Below, piece by piece: positions 10,706 to 22,272 of a stretch of DNA of 64,000 bases (positions are counted from its first letter, which is position 1; each line of letters starts with the position of its first letter). The notes beneath the pieces were generated by a model. That model had not been told where the DNA came from, did no database searches, and worked only from the letters and a program-made list of their open reading frames with translations. The stretch spans positions 1,550,001 to 1,614,000 of the forward strand of contig OZ345380.1 of assembly GCA_977006965.1 (NCBI GenBank), in the 5' to 3' direction. The position numbers and the translations under genes were made by a program. This DNA comes from Phymatolithon calcareum. Lineage: Eukaryota; Rhodophyta; Florideophyceae; Hapalidiales.

Positions 10706-11037
10706 GAGCGTCCTAAATGGTTTCCAACCCGGGGCATCCCTTTGAAGGACGGCGACTGAAGATTGGCTATGTAGCGATATAGATGTTAAGCTTCCCCAAG
10801 GTCTGCACATTGTGCAGCTTGGGCAGCTGTTGTGACATCAAGTACCACTCGTATCTGTTAAGTCTACTGGAGCCGTAAGGATGTGGAGTTGTTTACCAGC
10901 TCTGATAAATCCCGCAATAAAAGAAAAGAAAGAAGAAGATAGTTAACTTAGGAAGTGAAACTTGTTTGAGCATATTTCAAGGTAAATCAAGAATCTGATG
11001 ATATACCCTTCCTTTTCTCGGAATGGCACCCCTTTCT

Positions 11038-11260
11038 CAACATGATTGACTGCAGTAGTATGAAAATATCTCCGTAATTAGAGGAGACCTCGGTTCGTTT
11101 CGAGTGCGAAATTGAAGATCATTTTCCTTTTTTTCTACTTGAGCAATTAGCCAGTTGCTTCCAGCGCCTGCATGAATTTGAACTTTTAGAAAAGGAAAAG
11201 CACACAAGAGTAAATGGCAAGCAGAATGGGTCATGATGTGCAGAATATGGATTACAGTTA
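11038..11260 (+). pseudogene. Second copy of the 7.4-kb decayed coding repeat
   Basis: The coding-like blocks here (a SSMKISP block, then LLEQLASCFQRLHEFELLE, then KQNG) align in order with the copy at 7418-7860. Identity is much lower and there are internal stops. Both copies lie on the + strand. Unknown family. Confidence 0.35.
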
Positions 11261-14200
11261 TAATCTCGATTTGATACCTATGTGGCGTCGGTAACTTTTT
11301 TCAACAATATTTTTCACAAATTGAACCATTCTTCCACCTCTTTCCCAGTTTATCCGATCAAAAGAGTTCGAGCCTCGGTGCAGATCGCAGTCGGTTTTAT
11401 TTTCTAGCATCAGGAGAACAGAGTTCTCGAAGTCAAGATTGTATTTTTACAAGAATCGGTTCGCTTAATTGTGCCCAAAAGCTGAAGCTGCAAAGTGAAA
11501 GTGCTCGTACGAGATCCCCTGAGCCGTGATACAAATGTGAAAATTCACGTATCACCACGGGGGTGCACTGGGTGCACTGTACCTAGCGAAGCTTCTGTAA
11601 TCTGGCACATACGTGCCAGTCCAGTTGCACCCGACGTCGTCGAACGTGTTCTCACGACAGTTAAATTTACAAACGAAGAAGCTTGGGACGAAGAGCCACA
11701 GCGATTTCCGTTTGTAAACCGCTGCAGTCGCATTTCAGGCAGTGATAGCCGAACGGTCCGTCAAATTGCTGTAAACAGATGAATTGTACAGTAATTCCCG
11801 TCTGTGCCTTCGAATCGGTTATCGGTTCTCCGGATGACCGGCCGACTTAAACGTATTGTGCTGCCAGAAGGCACATGAGGAAGAGGTGAGGAAGTATATT
11901 CCGTAATAATTGAATTGAATTATTACTGAAAATACAATTCCCTGATCGGAGAATTGTAGCCCTGTCCCACTATTCCGCCGACATGTATAAATTTACTGTA
12001 CAGTAGCTGCAAATGACAAGAGTCATTCACGATGCTAGAAGCGCCAAGAAACGAGTGCCATGTGTATGTGGCCGGCGATAAGTGTGCAGCGATAAATTGT
12101 CGCTCTCAAAGACCGAAGAGAAGCCTTTGTGGTGTCGTTCCTGAGCGGCGACGGCGGTGGACGCATTGCACAACGATTTGGACGACGCGGTTCTGGGGTG
12201 TTCCAATTTCCTACATCATGAACCTCGTCTAGTATCTCGCCTCATCCGACAGCGAGGAATCAGAAGCCACAGACTTCAGATGAAGACTTCGGGCAAACCC
12301 TGGCTTCGCAAAGTGCGGTGCGCCGCTTGCGGCGATCGAAGATCCAGGTTGAAATTGGCCGTAAGCTGATTTCTTTTTTTAAAAAAATAATATAACAATA
12401 ATAATAATTGTTATTTCTATGTATAGCTAGGTTGTATTGTGTATTACAACAGCAGAAGGCATGGGGTGTTCAAGAGCATGCAACGGAAGTCTCCGTTTCC
12501 CGATACGGCGATCTCGCGCCACGTGGTGCTCAGAGCATTTTACCTCTGGCCCAGTACAGACTGCACTCTGGACTGCGTCAGATGGCCGTGACCAAATGTG
12601 ACTTCGTCAAATGCGGATGCATGATGCATCCAGATGATGATGCATCCGGTGGTCAAAGCACTCTTTTCTTCACGTAAAGCGTGTTCATCATGACGACTCA
12701 CCTGACGGGTGAGATGACGCCGTTCTTTGCTCCTCTGCAGATCGATTTCAATCACGTATTTCAGAATATACAGTGAATGATAGCGAACGTTGCTTATCCT
12801 GATTGCCCATTCTTGGCGAATTTCTACTGTAGAAGAAGATTTTCGCAAATTCAATTTAGAATCATGAAGAGTCAACACATGCGTTTTTAGTCGTGATGTA
12901 GGTTGTTTCTGGAAGCCTTAGCGTGCATGATGCACGCTGAAGAAGATGATGTGCTCACGGGTAATTTACCCTCGAGCCGCGATATTGTACAGTCAAGATC
13001 ATCAGCGCAAAAATGCAGCGTGCCACAGGTTTTCCTTGCCAGGTGGTCGCAAGGAAAACTACTGTATGAAGTGGACAGAAGAGGGTGTGTCCCCTGTTTC
13101 GAGTTTCACGCTTATAACAATGCCGTGTTCGCAAAAATTCAAAAGTTTTAGTGGTTGTGTTCATGATACTCGTCGTGATGATGATATGACCTCCTGGTTG
13201 GCACATCTGCGTCATGACGCAAGGCAAACAAGCGGAGAGACTCGGCAGAGTGGAGCGGAGGTTGCCTTACGTTTTCGATGCCGCCAAAACTTCGTGCCTG
13301 TATGATGCGCATGTCTACTGAGGGGGAATGTGGTAAATATTTTTCGTCAATTCATAGGAAAGATATGAAACAAAAGATTGAAACGGCATTGTATCAATAC
13401 GTTAGTGTAACTGTAACGGAAGATCATCTGTCGATGTAGATCGTTGCAGATGCATTCTACTGTAGATTGCCTCCGCAACAGTCGTAACCTGCAGTGAGCA
13501 TATTATCAAAAGTTATAGCAAATTATTACGATTATCGAATTGAACAGATCTGATATACTGTACAGTACTGATACGTGCGGAGCAGTAGTGTCCGCTCGGA
13601 GCCGAACGCCGTGGTTTCCACGGCGTGGAGCACTCACGGCGGTGTACATTTTGATTAGTAAATCGCAAGTACAGTACTTGAAATTGGAATGTAATTTTGC
13701 GAGCTCATGCAACGGCTGTGATCAAGTGCGCAGGTTTGCGTGGGCAGATCATCTGCATGAGCGATCTGTGGACAGGGGCGAAGAACGGGAGGCTCTTGCC
13801 CATGATGGGCAAGAGCCTCCCCCGCAGCGGAAGGGTATAGAGCCTGAAAACTGGACGATCGGGTCGCCTCGAATGGTCCTACTGTAGAGTACTGCACAGC
13901 AGTGTGCTGTATTCTACGAAAAATGCCCTTTGCCACGATTGCGCATGCAACTTTTGTTGCGTTGACTGCAACCGGTTCCGGTCGCGCCGCCCGTTTTTCA
14001 GCTAGAATGTTTTCTTTTTCGCATAAAATTAAACAATAATCGCTGTCCGACACGATGAGGCAACCACGTAGAGATACTTGACAGGTGAGAGAACTCCCCG
14101 AAGCGTAGAACGTATTGTAAGGAATCGAGAAAATTCCAACCATGCCCAGAATCACAATGTCATGTTCCACCATCGGAACCTAAATCATGCATCCCAAGCC

Positions 14201-17080
14201 CTAAATCTGCCTGTACTTGCCGTTGCGAAAGGTGCCGAGCCTCTTGCTCGGATTTAAAACAGCTACTGTAGTCAGTTCAACGGCTCGGGAATAATGCTGG
14301 ATTCCATCCATCAACCTAGCTGAGGATTGCGGTCTTCGTGTTGACTTTTTATCTTCACACATTATTTACTCCCGCCTTGAATTAGGCTCATGAGTAGTTC
14401 AACGAAAGGTGCCTGTGTTTTTGCCCAAGGCTGTAATTCTTCATGCTCTTCATGGACCACTGGGCTACCATGAAGGTGCCGCCACAAAATTTTCTGAAAC
14501 ATTTAGAATTCATTCAGAGTCATGATTGATTCATCATGTGATTCCTGATTCCCTGTCCTTCCATGTCTCAAAAACGCAAGAATTCGTACAGTAGTTCCTT
14601 CCATCCCATTAGTCTTCGATATATTTATTTCTCAACACATGATAGTCCAGTAGAAACCAAAATTCGCTTTGCGAAGCAATTTCCGTTTCTGATTTTGCTC
14701 ATTTCTGGAACAAACAAAAAGAAGACGAACCTAAAAATGTTATATATTTCAAATTTTCTTGCGGAATTCGAGACGAGAAGAACCGTTTCTCCCAGTTACA
14801 GATTGATGATGAAACAAGAAGAGAGACACCACCCACCTTCTTCCAAGACGACTAATTATTCATAAGCACAGAACAATCTACAGTGAAAATACAATATCAC
14901 ATATATGTGATGTGTTTTTCCTCCCAGAGATTTGCTTGTATAGTATTCTTCCTCTTGATTTATACTGTAGTGTGCTGTATCTGACCACTTCCGACCAGTG
15001 CAATCTAAAAATAAAGCCTTCGGCGGCCAAGGCAATTTCTTGTGACCGCACAATTCAAATGTACTCTACAATAGCTGATATTTACGCGTTCCTGTGGAAT
15101 TGCTCTCTGATCCGATCATCGGAGGTCAAGTAAGTTAACTTCGTTATTCGGACGACCCGCCACGTTCGTTTCCTGCGCAGCAAGGGTGTGTGTCCTCATC
15201 CAGTTTTGCACTCGGAATACTGTACTTTGGAAACGTTAATGAAACCAGAGTACAGTGGATTAGGACCGTGGTATATAAACGTATTTGGAACACGGCGCTA
15301 CCAAACAGCGAGAAACGACTTTTTCAAAAAGGGCACCAACTTTCCCAATTCGCATCGCCGTTTGATCGATCATCTGACCTGGAGTTCGCTACATTACAGT
15401 AACCGCTCTGCACTGCAACAGCGCTGCGATTAAGGAAACTGATTCGCACAACGCAGAGATAATGGTTACTGTGATTTGCTGCGCACAAGTAATGGGCTGT
15501 GAGGTTCAGTACAGTAATGTTACTGTACAGTACAGGAATGAGATTGGCGCTGTTGCTGTGCTTCGAACCGGGAGAAACGGTTTTAAAAATTTACAGTAGC
15601 AATTACGTAATGCTTTCACGAAAGTGCCGGATTTGTCCCACTCAAGTCCGTCTCAGTTGTACGCACTGAACGCTCCTCGCTCGAATTCAACAATGACCTA
15701 CTCTCACAAGGGTACATGACCCCGGCCAACAACGAAAAGAAGAGCCTCCCAAAACTTTCGGTCTCTTGGCGGCATGCAGCGGTGCACTTTTGCGTGTACA
15801 TACAACTTTCACTATAATGACCATATGGTCGTACAGTACAGCCTCCGAGGTAACGGTTGTTTTAGAAAAATGGCCCTCCGCAAGGCCCATGCATGGTGCA
15901 ACGCATTGGAGAAGTTAACCCCTCCCCTCAGTCCAACCTGGCGCCCTTCAGCTGTAATGGGGCCTGGAAGGAGACAGCGTCTGAAAGAATACGGACACTG
16001 CCAGCTTTCTGTGTGTAAAGCTACAGTGGTAGTGACGGGCGGGGATGTCTCCTCGATCGTAACTACTGCACATTACTGCACTTGTACGGTACAGTACTGT
16101 ATCGCTGTATATGCGACTAAAGTTGTAGGCGTCTCTGCTTTCTATAGGGTCTTGGCGAACAGCACATTTCATTTAATTTACCCTCGCTCTAGAAGCTTCC
16201 CGATGTGGTAAAAAGGACCTAGGCGATCAAAGAGTTCTCCAACAATGAAGAATTACGATCGCGCCATTGCCAAAATCTCCATAATTTTTAAGATGGAACG
16301 GGAATGCATGCATACTGTACCTTCCATGCTCAGTGTTCTCGCCTCCAATATGTTTCAAAACGAACATACAGTATGAGTGCATGCATTGTGGACTGTGAAC
16401 TGTGGAATGTCTCACGGCTCCTCGAATCCTGTATTATGGAGGGGCTTACATATCAGATTTGATACAACTGGCTGACTACTGTAAATCTGGTCTAATTACA
16501 ATGAGGCACGTGGCGACGCCGTGGATCAAATCCTCCTTGCATCCCATTGGCCGATCCACCGTGACCGTCGTTATACTTTTTGCATTTAATTTATGAGTTC
16601 CGCTCTGATTGGTGCATCTGTTCCCCAGTAAGCACGTCAGTTGAGTCCAAACGCATAGAAGCTTTGATTACTGGCTCTAATCCCCATACATACCCCGTGT
16701 ATTTCACATCTAGACTCTAGTTATGTGAGGAGGACTAATTATTGAGCATTCCGACAACTATCCGAAAATTATGATTCCCGTTGTACACTGTATACACCAC
16801 GGATCAATAGCCAGTGTAATTGCAGAACGGCCGACAACTGTCCCAGTAGACGCAGCAAATGTATGACGCATGTTTCCCCGCTTTTCCGACTGGGTCCGAT
16901 ACGCCCTCGCGCGCCGTTTTTGCACGTTCCAATCCAGCGACATTGCTGTATCGAGTGAATGAACTCTGCAGCTCAAGTGGACTACTCCATTATGGCTACA
17001 TCGATGGGCGGGCAGTCTCCATTCCCCAGATTCCTCCCTATCCGTATTGAGTTGGCACCACGAACCTTCGCTGTTCGCCA
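11261..17080. other. Gene-poor, TACTGTA/TACAGTA-rich DNA
   Basis: No frame here has convincing protein character. Those longer than 100 codons (for example 13655-14173 minus, 14563-14865 plus, 15774-16211 plus) have random-looking composition. The words TACTGTA, TACAGTA and GTACAGTAC recur tens of times from about 13,500 to 16,400, sometimes nested as TACTGTACAGTAC. An imperfect inverted repeat with GCATGCATACTGTA arms spans about 16,295-16,390. Confidence 0.45.
13787..13821. repeat. Perfect 35-bp palindrome
   Basis: Two 17-bp arms (GGGAGGCTCTTGCCCAT and its complement) flank a single G. It could form a very stable hairpin or cruciform. No downstream T run or gene end is nearby, so a terminator role is not supported. 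Confidence 0.8.
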
Positions 17081-17302
17081 CATTATATACCACCCCTCGC
17101 TACACCACTGTATCCCCTCGTCCGTTGAGCAATATTTATTGCACTCAATACTCTCTCTCTACTGCCCCCCACCAGCGATTTGAACATCTACCAACTGTCT
17201 CACGGTCTCCTTATTTCCATCGCCAACAATCGAACGGTCAGACAATCTGTCCCGCCATAAGGGGTCCTCACACGAATCATATCCCCGTCGTCGCGCCGCG
17301 CC
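17079..17302 (+). promoter_or_regulatory. Putative promoter/5'UTR of the C2H2 gene
   Basis: ATTATATACC near 17082 is TATA-like. It is followed by pyrimidine-rich sequence (CTCTCTCT, about 17150) and a C-rich leader up to the start codon at 17303 (context GCGCCATGAC). The transcription start is not determined. Confidence 0.3.
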
Positions 17303-18399
17303 ATGACTCAGGCCGACAAGTACGTTTCTTTTCCCATTTCTCCGAACTTTTTCGCTCAACAGTTGCCGTTCGAACTTTCCGCCGCCCTGTCTATGGACGC
17401 ATCCCAGCCCTCGTCCCATCATCTTCAAAACATCGTTTACGCTCCTGATCACCAGTTTCGACAGATGGTAATCAAGAAGGAGCCTGTGAAGAATCAACCT
17501 GAAGCACAACAACAATTTGTCCCGGAGCAACACATTATGCCGTCGCCATATACCATTCCGCACGTACCTCATCCGCCCACGAGGATAACAGGAAGAGTTC
17601 AGACCCGATCGGCAAGAGCAAAGTTTAAGTGCCATCTCTGTCCTAGTACCTTTTCCAGGAAGGATAACCTGAAAACTCATCATCGTCTCCATTCCGTAAG
17701 TTCATCTTCACCTCACAATTTCACTTGAATGCATTCAAATGCGTATTGCATACAGTAATTGCATTGTAATTCTATACCATTTCAATATTCTAACTCCTCA
17801 TTTGCAATGCATCCTGCTTATCCATATCACAGGGCGAGATGCCGTTCCAGTGCCAGTATTGCGGTCGTAAGTTTCGATGGCAGTCATCCGCACGCACACA
17901 CGAAAGTGTCCACGAGCGCCACGGTCACCACCGATTAAACCCTCCCCCCAACCCAAACGAATCCACTCCAACTAGAGCCCGCGCGCGTCCATCGCCTTCG
18001 CCGACCGTCGCCCCACCGACCGCCGTTCCGACCTCTTTGCCCGCCTACCCGTCCACCCCAATCGCCCGTCCCACACCACCGCAATGCGCACCTGCCGTGC
18101 CGGCCGCAGACCCCGCTGCAGCCCGCGAGGAGTTTCGCGCCAGTCTCAGCCGACGCCACCGCGTTCGTCCGGAGATTCAGTCGCGTCCGATCCAGAAGAA
18201 ACGAGTCCCGCAGAATATCGTCTTCGAATTTGACGGCATTTTTGGCGAGGTTGGACCCATAGGAGGTGCATTGCAGGCTGAAGATCAGGCGGAGGTCAAC
18301 ACACCGCAGGTTCAGGGGGATAGTCCTATGTTTTCGCTGCCTAAACTCTCCCAGCAGGATCTTGAACGTTGTCTGGAGCAGAAGCCTGATGCTTTGTAG
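17303..18399 (+). CDS. Two-finger C2H2 zinc-finger protein (one intron)
   Basis: This is a nuclear DNA-binding protein by family; its target is unknown. Exons 17303-17695 and 17833-18399 give 319 residues. The intron (17696-17832) has GTAAGT, a TTCTAAC branch-like site and CACAG. Joining it recreates a classic finger linker, LHS-GEMPF. Finger 1 has C110, C113, H126 and H130; finger 2 has C138, C141, H154 and H158. IKKE (57-60) fits a sumoylation motif. After the fingers comes a Pro/Ala/Arg-rich, probably disordered region (about 160-225). The C-terminus is acidic, ending QQDLERCLEQKPDAL. It could be a transcription factor. Without the splice, the first frame ends ten codons into the intron. 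Confidence 0.85.
17696..17832 (+). other. Intron, 137 nt, phase 0
   Basis: The donor is CC|GTAAGT and the acceptor ATCACAG|GGC. TTCTAAC lies about 45 nt before the acceptor and is branch-point-like. Splicing keeps the frame and rebuilds the conserved inter-finger linker, which strongly supports the model. Confidence 0.85.
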
Positions 18400-18767
18400 T
18401 GCGATGGATGCTTGCGTTTGTGCAGATCGGGTCTTAACTTTTTATTGACCATATTTTTATCTGATTTATCTGATTACAATCTACTTTGTAGTAACTGCTT
18501 TGCCGGGACGACTGCGAGAACGGTCTGCCCAGAATATTAAACTATATAACTTTTTTATTCTCACCTCGTTATGCTCAGCTGAAACCCCTACAGGTTCTCT
18601 TCGCAAACTTGCTACGTTATGCTTCGATAGTTTCTCACGCTCAACGTGAAGGAAAATTCGGCAGAGGTCGATGCGGTATGCCGGCAAGGGTGGAATACAA
18701 CAGTACTTTACAGCTCTCGAAAACAAAGCTTCGTTTCATACAAATACAAAGTAACATCATTGCACCG
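18400..18767. other. 3' ends of convergent genes
   Basis: This is the tail-to-tail gap between the C2H2 gene and the PEN-2-like gene. A/T-rich TTTTTATTG and ATTTATCTGATT sequences after 18400 could serve 3'-end formation. No further gene was seen. Confidence 0.4.
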
Positions 18768-19586
18768 CTAGATGAGTTCCGGAGGCAATTTGGCATTCTG
18801 AATTCCCAACCATTTGACTTTGTCCAACAGTACAAATTGGTACACAATAAACCAGATAACCGAAACAATCACCCAGAACATTGCCACCAAAAACGACGAC
18901 AGAGCATACGTCTGTAAAACAGAATTTCTGTCCCCTTTCCTCCTCTCCCTGAAAAAGTAGGCCACATTCACAAAATGTAACAAAGGTAATCCAAGACATC
19001 CAAGATAGAAATATTTCTTGCACATTTTCCAATTATCCATTCCCAATCCCTCTTCATCCGCTTCATCCTGTCCCTGCGCAAACGCGCTCTGAAACCCAGG
19101 ATCAATAGCCGCCGTGGCAAGCAATGCCGCCACCCCTGCATCATCCCCGTCCACACGAAACCCACCGCCGAGTACCTTCGCCCCGCTCGGCGGTGCCTCC
19201 AGAGGTGCCGCCGTGATGCCCGACGACAGCATGATGGCATTCGGAGAAGGTGTAAGTCCCACATGCCCCGTGCGCAAAACGCCCTCCGTCCCACTCGTCG
19301 CCCCGTCGGAGGGCGGCCCGGGCATTGGTGGAGATGTCAGTGGCGACGACATTGTCCTTGGCGCGCCTCCAGACCCATATCCTCCTTCAGATAAACCGGT
19401 TTCATCCAGCGCTAACCCTCCGCGACCTACAGTGCCGGGCACTGGAACTCCGTTGGCATGGGAGGAGTACCCATTGTTTGAGATACTCGAAACGCCGGGG
19501 GGGACCGCGACGGGGGAATCTGTCGTGGGGGCCGCCCAGGGTGCCTCTCCTAATTGGAACACGCTGTGGTCACCCTGTTGAGACAT
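18768..19586 (-). CDS. PEN-2-like gamma-secretase subunit with long N-terminal extension
   Basis: PEN-2 is the small membrane subunit that activates presenilin in the gamma-secretase complex of the endomembranes. The last ~85 residues match the family in order: CKKYFYLGCLGLPLLHFVNV followed by YFF, a short loop, then LSSFLVAMFWVIVSVIWF, with two hydrophobic segments. Animal PEN-2 is about 101 residues. Here about 180 Gly/Pro/Ser-rich residues precede the domain. The start used is the first in-frame ATG (19586). The frame stays open upstream to a good acceptor (TTATACAG ending at 19704), so a 5' exon may add residues. It is head-to-head with the CPSF30-like gene. Confidence 0.72.
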   Translation of the reverse strand: MSQQGDHSVFQLGEAPWAAPTTDSPVAVPPGVSSISNNGYSSHANGVPVPGTVGRGGLALDETGLSEGGYGSGGAPRTMSSPLTSPPMPGPPSDGATSGTEGVLRTGHVGLTPSPNAIMLSSGITAAPLEAPPSGAKVLGGGFRVDGDDAGVAALLATAAIDPGFQSAFAQGQDEADEEGLGMDNWKMCKKYFYLGCLGLPLLHFVNVAYFFRERRKGDRNSVLQTYALSSFLVAMFWVIVSVIWFIVYQFVLLDKVKWLGIQNAKLPPELI

Positions 19587-19917
19587 GGCGATGACGGTCT
19601 CGGCGCAAGGCGCCTCAGCTGTTGCTTGCACCTCCGGCTGCGCATGCAATTGATCTGTCCCGAACACGCGAGATGACAATTCAAGCTGGACGGCTTGATC
19701 GCCCTGTATAAAAAAGGCTTACAGAAAACAATTACAGTTTGAAGATTTCGAAAAATAGAATTTTCTGGAAATTTCCAGTCAGATTTGCTAACGATGAGTC
19801 GGATCAGGAAAATCGCTTTCAGATTCTTTTACATACGTATACCGGTACCTATTGGCGTCAAGAACCCGTACTTTCGGTAAGAGGTGCCAGACATTCGGCG
19901 CAGTCAGCATCGCCGCC
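19587..19917. promoter_or_regulatory. Shared region between two divergent genes
   Basis: The PEN-2-like start (19586, -) and the CPSF30-like start (19918, +) are 331 bp apart, so both promoters must lie here or overlap the flanking exons. TGTATAAAAAAGG (19705-19717, + strand) looks TATA-like, but on the minus strand it is also the polypyrimidine/acceptor of a possible PEN-2 5' intron. Confidence 0.4.
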
Positions 19918-20604
19918 ATGATGGAGACCATGCGCGCAGACTTCAATGTCGCTCCAATTGGTGGACAAATATTCAAGTTCGAGGTACAGAACGGGCTCGA
20001 CCAAGTGCGCCGTCTCGATGAGACAGCAAAGGGCACATCAACCGACACCTGTGTCGACTTTTTCTCCCCAAACGGCTGCACGCGCGGCGACAGATGTCAA
20101 TGGCGTCATGCTCGCAACGATCGTCTAATTGTTTGCAAGCATTATCTGCGCGGCTTATGCAAGAAGCAAGATTTGTGCGATTATTTACATTCTGTTGATT
20201 ACGGACGTATGCCGGAGTGTTTTTTCTTTTCTAAATACGGTGAATGTTCTAATGCAGAGTGCGGATATCGTCATGTAGACCCTGAGAAAAAGCGGAACGA
20301 ATGTCCGTATTATGCTCGCGGTTTCTGCAGACATGGTCCCAAATGCCGTCATAGACATGTGAAGCGTAGTGCTTGTGCAAATTATCTCGCCGGGTTTTGC
20401 AAGGATGGACCGGATTGTGCTTTCGGTCATGCGCGATTCGAAATTCCTCGTATTGATGATGATGATATGTTCGGAAGCGGAATTGACCGCTTTGGTTTTG
20501 GAAGATCTAGGGGACCAGCGCCTAGACTGATTACGCTGGAGAATGGTATGCTTGCTACTGCGGCTGGAACTGCAACGTCCCAGGGGGGACATGCAAAGCG
20601 GTAA
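19918..20604 (+). CDS. CPSF30/Yth1-like CCCH zinc-finger protein
   Basis: The CPSF30 family binds the AAUAAA poly(A) signal as part of the cleavage and polyadenylation complex in the nucleus. Five consecutive CCCH fingers are visible at about residues 45-64, 73-91, 101-119, 129-147 and 153-171, with spacing C-X7/8-C-X4/5-C-X3-H. The N-terminal leader FEVQNGLD is close to the family's FDVE motif. The 228-residue length is between yeast Yth1 (208) and human CPSF4 (269). The start is ATG 19918 in a strong context (GCCGCCATGATGG); the frame extends upstream only without ATG. There is no zinc-knuckle after finger five, as in yeast. Confidence 0.88.
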   Translation: MMETMRADFNVAPIGGQIFKFEVQNGLDQVRRLDETAKGTSTDTCVDFFSPNGCTRGDRCQWRHARNDRLIVCKHYLRGLCKKQDLCDYLHSVDYGRMPECFFFSKYGECSNAECGYRHVDPEKKRNECPYYARGFCRHGPKCRHRHVKRSACANYLAGFCKDGPDCAFGHARFEIPRIDDDDMFGSGIDRFGFGRSRGPAPRLITLENGMLATAAGTATSQGGHAKR

Positions 20605-21387
20605 TTTGCGCCGCGAGAACGACATTGAGGGTCGATTGCCCGGTCGCTGCTACTCCGGGTTGAAACTCTTATCACTACAATAACTGCGATGTTGCGGCCC
20701 TGATTTGACTTTTTTATTAGCTTTGCTTTCGTGATGCGTACTACCATTTGGAGAAGGTATGGTTTACATTATCTATTGCATACGCGCGAATCGAACCTGC
20801 AATCAACGAAGTTGCTGTTAAGAATTGGCGAGCCACTGGACGAACCCGGGAACGGCTATATGCCTAGGGAATAAGGATCTTGAAACGTCTCATTTTAGGC
20901 CATATGCGCGGGAATTTTGGAAGTGGACGCGATGGACCGGTGCGTGTATTAGGTACGAAAGATACGCGTAGTCTCTGTAGCCTGACTAATCCTAGTTCGA
21001 CAATAAAGCTCATATCTGTACTTTTCGTCACGAGTTTGCTTGTTGCTGTCTTTGAGATTCAAGGGCAGATAGTATTAGCTTGGCCAGCTTAACGTATTCT
21101 TTAGGTCAAGATTACAGGTAAAGTTAGCTCCTTAGTTTTACAAATTATGCTCATGTGCGTAACCAGGGCAAACATTAGCCACAAGGTGCATCTGTTCAGA
21201 ACAACTCGTTCGTCAACGCCAACGCAACGAATCGACAGAAAATTCCTGAAGCCAATTCGCACTCACTGTGTTTCAACAGAAACCGAAAAAATAGTTGCTC
21301 CGCGGCATGACGAAACTCGTGTGTCGTCTTACTGTCAACGCGCTTGACGCTTTGCAGTAGGCATCGTCCACCCAATTGTCAACAATA
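20605..21387. other. Intergenic, nothing supported
   Basis: No gene was seen. A T-arm-like GGTTCGATTC on the minus strand near 20790 does not fold into a tRNA (see rejected items). Confidence 0.4.
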
Positions 21388-21765
21388 TCACGCAAGCGGT
21401 GCGACACTTCCCGCGTCCGGTACAGCATTCTGAGCCTCTGCTTCTCGCTGTCGCAAACATCTTCGTCTCAGCCACCACCCAACAGCACCTGCTGAAGTTA
21501 CGGCGAGTAAAGTGCCTAACAATCCGGCTATGAGGACGCGTGGGAAAAATACAGCTGGACTTCGCGTTCTTGTCTTTTTTGTATCCTCTTTCGGCGGCGG
21601 CGTTATTTGTACTATTCGAACGATATATCGCACGCGAAGCGATTCCGACCGCCGCAGTAGCAGCACTGGATGTTGAATTTGCACGGGAATTCCCAACCCT
21701 GACAAGAATGCTAATGAGAGCACAACGGCAAGCGTCAGCGACGTATAAGCGCTGTAACCGTACAT
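21388..21765 (-). CDS. Putative small membrane protein
   Basis: A 125-codon frame from ATG 21765 has an N-terminal hydrophobic stretch (TLAVVLSLAFLSGLGIPV, signal-peptide or anchor-like) and a C-terminal one (VLIAGLLGTLLAVTSAGAVG). The second is followed by a basic WWLRRR stop-transfer patch and a short tail. That layout suits a single-pass membrane protein. No family is recognised and a chance frame is possible. Confidence 0.35.
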   Translation of the reverse strand: MYGYSAYTSLTLAVVLSLAFLSGLGIPVQIQHPVLLLRRSESLRVRYIVRIVQITPPPKEDTKKTRTRSPAVFFPRVLIAGLLGTLLAVTSAGAVGWWLRRRCLRQREAEAQNAVPDAGSVAPLA

Positions 21766-22272
21766 CCGAAGTTCAACAACGATTTTTTCCTGAGGAAATT
21801 TGTCAATTCGAATTGTGTGCCGAGCTGAATACTGTGAAATGCGGCACAGAAAGTGTACTGTAGCAGGGCAGAGACTCTACGAGAGCAATTTGACGACTGC
21901 AGGATCAAAAGGCAAGTGAGGGCCTTCCTACAGCAGAGCAAACGGTTGGGAAGACGAAAATACTTCGCGCTTATCATTGGATGTGCCCTGGAAGTTGTTG
22001 TCTGTTTTTAGCCACTGAAAATACAACACTTGTATTTTTCCGCACTGCCGGCGCCATCTATTGGCTGTGTAACTACTGTGACGCAACAGCCATGGATATG
22101 CTCTGAGTGTGCACCTCAGCGGCGGAATTCCCCCCCTGTCCTCCGCGCAAGCAATTGATTGCTCGCAATCGCATTTGCTAAAATGGAACTAGTGCATGCA
22201 GAAGTCCACCCATTCTCTCCCCTCCACTCCTCAGGTCCACTTCGCGACCTACAGTAGCTCGCCCCGTTCTCG
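21766..22272. other. Intergenic upstream of the asparaginase gene
   Basis: Contains CTACAGTAG-like words (22251-22259) and pyrimidine-rich stretches before the asparaginase start. No gene was seen. Confidence 0.35.

Noticed and set aside
13787-13821. Intrinsic terminator from the perfect palindrome
   Set aside because: There is no T tract or upstream gene, and such terminators are not expected in a nuclear genome.
13655-14173. 172-codon minus-strand frame
   Set aside because: It crosses the 13787 palindrome, contains TACTGTA-type repeat DNA and has no domain or suitable start.
17159-17692. 177-codon minus-strand frame opposite the C2H2 gene
   Set aside because: It is antisense to a well-supported zinc-finger exon and has no domain.
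20770-20860. tRNA gene on the minus strand (GGTTCGATTC T-arm-like word)
   Set aside because: The T stem pairs at only three of five positions and no matching acceptor stem or D-arm was found at the right distance.
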